This document shows, one piece after another, positions 57,576-64,000 of a DNA stretch of 64,000 nt. The number at the start of each line of letters is the position of its first letter. Within the stretch, counting starts at the first letter, position 1. The stretch is from Agriotes lineatus. Taxonomy: Eukaryota; Arthropoda; Insecta; Coleoptera; Elateridae. Below the pieces are notes generated by a model, which saw only the letters and a list, made by a program, of their open reading frames with translations, did no database searches and was not told the origin of the DNA. Location of the stretch: positions 58,301,903-58,365,902 of the forward strand of contig OW679197.1 of NCBI GenBank assembly GCA_940337035.1, read 5' to 3'. The position numbers and the translations under genes are program-made.

Positions 57576-59039
57576 ATTCTTGCTTGGGACAGCCGATTGC
57601 GAACGAGTGCGCCCGATCGTTGCCGATGAAAATGTGACGCAGAGACACTGGCGCCACTTACGCTTATATATAGGATTGCATTCCTTTATTTCGGAAATGA
57701 TGATATCAAGCTGTTTCTCCAGTGTTTATGACGCTTCCACCAACAGGTCTTCATTCTATTTGTATGTCCTTTCCAACCTTTCTTTTGTTTTTGAGATACT
57801 TGATGACATCCTTAAAGTTATCCTTGATGTCACCCTGAAATCACCGTTTTAACTATTTTCATTTTGCTTCTGTTCACCTTGAACATATTAATTACTCACA
57901 ATAGTCACTAACAGAATGAAAAATGCCTACAATCGAAGCAGGCCTAGAAATTTCCAATAAATCAAAGAGTGGCCGACGTCGCCGATTAATCAAGCAATAA
58001 CATTTTGATTGTTGCGATAAGAGAGACTTTAGTTTAACGCCAGTTTAATGGGCAAACCAGGTTCTAATCCTCGCCTGCGCTGTTCCAGCCGAATATCATT
58101 TTCGGAATTCAAAATAAATGCGAACCAGCCTGGCGATTTGCCCATGCAGTCCCAAATTTATATGTGAGATGAATAAATTAATCGCGGGCCTCAAGATCCG
58201 AGCTAAACCTGTTAAAATCCCAATAAAAAATGTCATCAATCTGAGGACATAAAGCAAACGGCGATCGGCCCCAACGCCCAGGACGGACGTTTCCATTCTA
58301 GGAACTTGGAAGTTGTGTCGACAAGCGTCTTCTCGCACGAAGCTGGGGCTCATGGTCCATCGAGCAGTGGTGTTCGCTATGATTTGTCTTGTCTTTCGCT
58401 AAATTAATGATTGGTCTCCTTGGTCAACCGAATCCCTGCTTACCATTTTACATTCAGACCATTTGAATCCATCTCGCCTCGCGAACTGCGCTTCTTGGGC
58501 CCCAAAATGGTCCTTAAGCGCAGGCAGTCTTGCAGACGATAATCAGTTTTTAGCCGATAATTAGCTTTTTTACGCATCCGTTCTCAAGCTCTAGCTTTTT
58601 TGCTGCGATGTGACTTGTCAGGAATTTGGCATTATTTTCGGCCAGTGTTTTTCTTTCAACTCGCGGTGTCATGTTTACTTGGGTGTTTAGACCTTAGACT
58701 GGCAATTTAAAGACTTCATAATTAATTTATCTTGTTATTAAATGGAACAAATGGCAGGCAGCAGTAAGAAATGATAATAGATTAAATAAATATCGTTAAT
58801 CTGAAGTATATTTCAACGTTGTTAGAACAGCTAATTTTTCTATAGAAGTGATACCTTCAGAAAACACTTGTTGAGTATTTTACGAAGTTGCTGTAATTAA
58901 ACCGCAACAAGGCAGTTCATCTACAAGTTGTATTGAGGTATTTACTTTCAACTCTCTGCTTGTCTTTTTCTTTTTATTATTTTGTAATAGGAAAGAGATC
59001 TATGTGATTCACTTTTCTAAATTATAAGTCATATAACCT
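57576..59039. other. Unique stretch
   Basis: 57950-58680 is GC-richer and repeat-free, with an 85-codon ATG frame on the minus strand (58096-58353) of no recognisable family. 58690-59039 is AT-rich. Possible conserved non-coding DNA. Confidence 0.38.
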
Positions 59040-62000
59040 ACTCCTTGCTATCCCAAGAAGCAAGCTCTACTGGTTAATGTTTTCTTGCTAAAAATAAAGA
59101 ATTAAACTTGGATTGTCTAAAAGAAAAAATTTATGATCACTGAAATTCTAGAATACATTTCTAGACCTAGTAGGAACATAATCACTATTGCTCATAGAGC
59201 TTAATGCCGTTACGTTCGCAAAGCCATGCAGATTGTCTAAGACTAAATTTTAATTTAACCTATTGATCAATTAAATCACGTCTAAGCTTAATTAAGCACA
59301 GGATTGCAATTGCTACGAAATGCTCAATCTGCTGGTGCATTTCAAAAAGCAAAGTTCGATTAGGAACCGTTCTTCAAAAAGACTGATTAAACTCAGATTG
59401 TCAAGAGTAATTTTTGATTTAACTAATAGCTTACTGGTATCCTTAAACTCATTTCTGATGAGCTTAACTAAAAACAAGATTGCAATTGCTAAGAAAGGCT
59501 CAACCCTCTTCGATTACGAATCTTTCTTCAGACAAACTGATTAGAATCAGATGTCAAGATTAACTTTTAATTTAACTCATAGATCAATAGAATCCTCATT
59601 TCTCGAGTTAAAAAAGGACAAAATTGCAGTTGTTATGAATGCCCTGCTTCTCAAGACACAAATTTCGAATCTCTTTTCAGGCAGACTGATTAAACGCAGA
59701 TGCCGGAACTAACTTTTGATTAACGGTATCCTTGATCATTTCTGATGGGCTTAACTAATAACAAGATTGCAATTGTTAAAGAAAGGCTCAACCTTCTTTG
59801 CGTCTGAAGCAGCAAAGTTCGATTACGAATATTTCTTCAGGCAGACTTATTAAACTCAGATGTCAAATTTTAATTTAACTCATAGATCACTGGAATCCTT
59901 GAAATTCGATTTCATTAAGAACAATTAGCAATTGCTACGAATGTTCAATCTCATTTTGTGCCTCAAGAAGCAATTTAGGATTTTTTCTTCAGACAGATTG
60001 ATTAAACTTAGATTGTCAAGACTAACTTCTGATTTAACTCACAAATTACTGGAATTGTTGAAATAATAATTTCTAGACTTAATTAATTAAGAACAAGATT
60101 GCATATGATATGAAATGCTCAATCTGCGTTTGCGTCTCAAGAAGCAAAGTGCGATTAGGAATCTTTCTTCATACAGACTAATTAAACCAAGATTGTGGAG
60201 ACTAGCTTTTGATTTAAGTCTTAGATCACTGGAATTCTTAAAATCAATTTTCGACTTAATTGCAATTGCCATGACTGTTCAATCTCCATTTACGTCTTAA
60301 GAAGAAGCAAAGTTCGATTGGAAATCTATCTTCAGACAGACTGGTTAAACTCATATTGCCAAGATTAACTTTTAGTTGAACTCATCGACTATACGAATTC
60401 TTAGAATACTTTTTAGATTTTATTGTAATTGGTACGAATGCTCATTATCTTTTGTTTTTTAAGAAGAAAAGTTCTACGAGAACTATTTCTTCAGGCACAC
60501 TGATTAAAATCCGATTCTCAAGACTAACTTTTGAATTAACTGCTACATTATTGGAATTCTTATTAGAGTATTTTCTAGATTTGATTAATTAAAAATAAGA
60601 TTGCAATTCTTAAGAATGTCTCCTATTGCATCTCAAAAAGCAAAGTTGAATTAAGAATCTTTCTTTAGACAGGCTGACTGAACTCGATTGTTCAAGACTA
60701 CATTTTGATTTAACCCTCGGAACACTGGAATCTTTGAAATAATTTAGGCTTAATTAAGAATAAGATATCCATTGCTACAACGTGGTCATTCTCATTTTGC
60801 GCCTTAGAAAGCAAACTCCGATTAGAAATATTTCTTCAGACCTACTGATTAAACTCAGATTGTCAAGATTAGTTTTTGATTTGGCCAATAGAGTAAATTG
60901 AAATAATTTCTAGGCTTAATTAAGAACAACTGATCAATCCCATTTTGCATCTCAACAGGCAACGTCAGATTACGAATCTTTCTTCAGACAAGTGATTAAA
61001 CTAAGATTGTCAAATCTAACTTTTGATTTAACTCAGAGATCATTGCAATCCTTGAAACAATTTCTGGGCGTAATTAAGAATAAAATTGCAATTGTTGCGA
61101 AATTTTCAAGCTCATTTGCGTCACATGAAGTAAAGTGCAATTCTGAATTTTCCTCGAGAAAAACTGACTGAAGTTACATTTTCCAATACTAACTTTCCAT
61201 TTAAATCATTGATCACTGGAACCAGTTAAAGGTTTAATTAAGAACAGGATTGCAATTCCTGCGAAATGCTCAACCTCATTTTGATGTTCAAGAAGCAAAA
61301 TTCGATTAGAAACCGTTCTTCAGAAGGACTGACTAAACTCAAATTGGCAAGATTAACCTTGTATTTAACTCAAAGATGACTGGAATTCTTGAAAGAACTT
61401 CTAAGGTGAATTAAGAACAATATTTTCATTACTACGAAATGCTCAACCTCTTTCTGAATCTCAAAAAGCAAATTCCGATGAGGAATATTTCTTCAGAAGA
61501 ACTGATTAAACTCAGATTGCCAAGACTAACTTTCGATTTAACTCATAGATCACTAGAACCCTTAAAATCATTTTTAGGCTTATTTAAGAACAAGATTGCA
61601 ACAGCTACGAAATAGTCAATCTCCTTTTGCGTCCCAAGAAGTAAAGTCCGATTAGGATTTTTTCTTCAGACAGACTGATTAAACTAAAAGTATCAATAGT
61701 AGTTTTTGATTTAACTAATAGATCACTGGAATTCTTGAAATCATTTCTGGGAGTGATCAAGAAGAAGATTGCAATTGCTACGAAATTATCAATCGTTTTT
61801 TGCCTCCCAAGAAGCGATGTTCGATTACGAATGTTTCTTCAAATAGACTCATTAAACTGGAATCGTCAAGAGTAACCTCTGACTTAACTCATAGATTACT
61901 GGAATCTATGAAATCATTATTCTGGGCGTAATTAAGAACAAAATTGCAATTGATACGAAAGGCGCAGTCACATTTTGTGTCACAAGAAGCAAAGTGCAAT

Positions 62001-62340
62001 TAGAATTATTTCTTCAGGATAACTGACTAAACTCAGATTTGACTCAAGACGCAAAGTCGGATTATGGATCATTCCTTAGAAGAACCAGCTAAACTCAGAT
62101 TGACCAAGACTGACTTTTGTTGTAACTCATAGATCACTGTTATTCTAGAAACAAATTCTAGCATATTCTAAGGTGTGTTCAATCCTCTTTGCATCATTGG
62201 AAGACCAAGAACTTTTCTTTAGACTGATTAACTAAACTTTTAATGGCCACGTGTGACTTATTATTTTACTCACGGATTATTGGCTTCGTAGAGCAAATAC
62301 GGAGTCTATTTAGGAGCAGCATCGCAATTTCTGCGAGTGT
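59040..62340. repeat. Tandem array E, ~165-175-bp monomer
   Basis: The unit TTTCTTCAGACAGACTGATT, AAACTCAGATTGTCAAGACT, AACTTTTGATTTAACTCATA, GATCACTGGAATTCTTGAAA, TTTCTAGGCTTAATTAAGAA, CAAGATTGCAATTGCTACGA, AATGCTCAATCTCATTTTG, GTCTCAAGAAGCAAAGTTCG recurs with GATTAAACTCAGA-type words near 59384, 59541, 59687, 59849, 60001, 60179, 60346, 60504, 60675, 60848, 60988, 61162, 61337, 61505, 61679, 61852, 62024 and 62091. About 18-19 degenerate copies, with neighbouring copies sharing deletions. It ends gradually into GC-richer DNA near 62340. Not coding. Confidence 0.93.
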
Positions 62341-64000
62341 GCGATGGTATTCCTCGAAAGGATCCAGTTTTGGGCGTTATTTTGTAGGTCGGCGTTCCGT
62401 TTTTCTTGTTTTACGGGCAAACGATTGTGTGCAGGTTGGTTTCGGATGCAAGAGAGCCGGTTTTCAAACCCAATTTCCTCGGGCCAGACCTGCGGGGACC
62501 GGCTAATGAGAAAGATAAGTGGAGAGAGAATACGGAGTTGATTAATTTTGGGCACTATGTTCACTGTCCCATGTAATAATGTAATATGTTTTGCTTAATC
62601 TAACACGATCTCATGGCAGAAGTATTTGACAGTGTACATAATGTAGTCCTTTCATCAATCATGTTGAATTGGGATCTGCGCGTCCGCGGACCAGAATTAA
62701 TGTCTTAAGGTATATTATATCATTTAGCAAGATTTGCTGGGCTTCGTCGAGACTTTTAATTACCGAAGGGCGGAGGCTCCGCCGTGCGATACGCACGTCA
62801 AGCGCGCAAACTCCTGGATCCTGCAAATTGCAGGTTGCGAAATTGCGCTCGATTTCTTAATATCTCGTTATAATTGCGATTCGCAAGCCTTCAGATTCCG
62901 AGTCGCCGCGATTTATTAGCACAAAGCGACTTACGCCTAGTCGGAAATCGCTGGATCGTTTTCTACTAATGATTTTATTGTGTGACTGATCCCAGCTTCC
63001 ACCTATTTCTAGGCCGGATTGATTTAAGCATATTGAATTAATAGCCAATTTAATTGGCTATAAATCAATTATTTTTAATGGAATGCTACCTGTGAATTAA
63101 GAGTAAATGGCAACTGCGTACTGCATTAATTCTTCTTTTTGACATAGCTAATGCCTTGGAAGAGAACTATTCATTTGTTAATGGCTTTTCACGTTTAATA
63201 ATCTTTCTGGCGTGTTTTATATTTCTTTTTAACTTATTAGCCTTACCAGCTTTTCTGCCTTAGTTTCACATCGATGCTTATACATATGAAAAATGTGTAA
63301 AAACAAAGATTTTTAATAATAGTACGAGAGATACAAAATATTAAGGTTGGCCATACAACACTTATTCCCAAAGTTTGATTTGGCTAGCCATCAAGCTTTA
63401 GATTTGTTTGTAAATCAAGGCAGACTCGAACTCCTCAAGTAGCAACATTTATTTTGTCAAAATGTTAGAAAATGAGCCTAACACAAAAATGTTTTTAAAA
63501 TGGTGGACAAACCACAGACATTGAGATTAAATGGTACCTAGCCAATACGATCCATGTTCATTTTGACTGGAGTAATAAGAATTCCAGCAAGTGCTATTCC
63601 AACTGAGCGCATTAGATTGACAGTTATTATATGATCACTGCTACTTTTAAATTTTTTTGCAGATACTATTACTGTAAAATGTACCAGTATGTAACTGATT
63701 TATGCAAACATGTATATCATCAGTAAAGCCAAGAGGTTTGGTCACACAAATTTTTAAAATAGTTAGATGGTCAGGTACTATAGAATACAAAATAGGCAGT
63801 AAACGTAAGTAGATAGGCATTTACAATATTGTGTAGTGAATTTTTCGGACTGTTGTGAATAATAATTCCAGTGAATGATTTAACCCCTACAGTGAATGGT
63901 CTATTACTTTCCTGTAAGTAGGTGATGTGGCCTTCAAGGGTGGGTTCAGCGCTTGTTAAGCTTTCATTGCAATACTAGATATAAATTTCTATTGCTATTC
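62341..64000. other. Unique stretch to the window end
   Basis: 62341-63060 is GC-richer and repeat-free, with frames of 60-87 codons and no domain. A near-perfect palindrome lies at 63031-63070, centred on ATAGCCAATTTAATTGGCTAT (63041-63061). 63100-64000 is AT-rich with nothing recognised. Confidence 0.4.

Overview
This is AT-rich, almost entirely non-coding eukaryotic DNA, most likely from an insect and perhaps a beetle. The basis is the mix of mobile elements (RTE-like and Jockey-like LINEs, Transib, PIF/Harbinger, Helitron, tRNA-derived SINEs) and the style of the unique sequence. The species call is inference only. I could not support a single host protein-coding exon. The long open frames are either mobile-element coding remnants, frames inside tandem repeats, or short frames (many lacking an ATG) with no recognisable domain. 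The window reads as a gene desert or a very long intron.

Layout. 1-4260 is a tandem array with a 102-bp monomer (array A). 4261-6540 is unique. 6540-11375 is a degenerate array of about 165-bp monomers (array B), interrupted by an inverted-repeat element (9359-9536) and a Helitron-like element (10968-11295), and followed directly by a PIF/Harbinger element with transposase remnant (11379-12124). 12128-17150 is mostly unique, with decayed DDE-transposase and RTE-type LINE pieces at 14447-15295. 17150-17635 is a putative solo LTR whose relative lies at 37530-37985. 17653-19790 is a Transib-like transposon with CACAGTG ends and a CATGG target duplication, carrying two nested hairpin structures. 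20515-21610 is a GC-richer array with about 205-bp monomers (array C). 23025-23480 holds decayed LINE reverse-transcriptase copies. 27400-29880 is a fourth array of about 174 bp (array D). 30395-30736 is a well-preserved tRNA-derived SINE with a perfect 17-bp target duplication. 31426-31722 is a CpG-dense island, the best candidate for a host promoter or first exon. 32393-32580 is a MITE with TAA target duplication. 36690-39290 holds RTE-like LINE debris. 43400-47250 and 50990-52250 are a degenerate array with about 340-bp period (array F), containing a mariner-like remnant and a 309-codon LINE open frame. 47826-48204 is an inverted-repeat, Penelope-like element. 59040-62340 is a fifth long array of about 165-175 bp (array E).

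The unique stretches between arrays (for example 15960-16800, 22140-22740, 26000-27300, 42100-43100, 48800-49600, 50380-51000, 54000-54900 and 62250-63060) are richer in GC and in TTAATTAA-type homeodomain-like words than the arrays. They look like possible conserved non-coding or regulatory sequence, but only cross-species alignment could show this. No operon-like or pathway organisation exists here; the functional content is mobile elements, satellite-like arrays and possible regulatory DNA.
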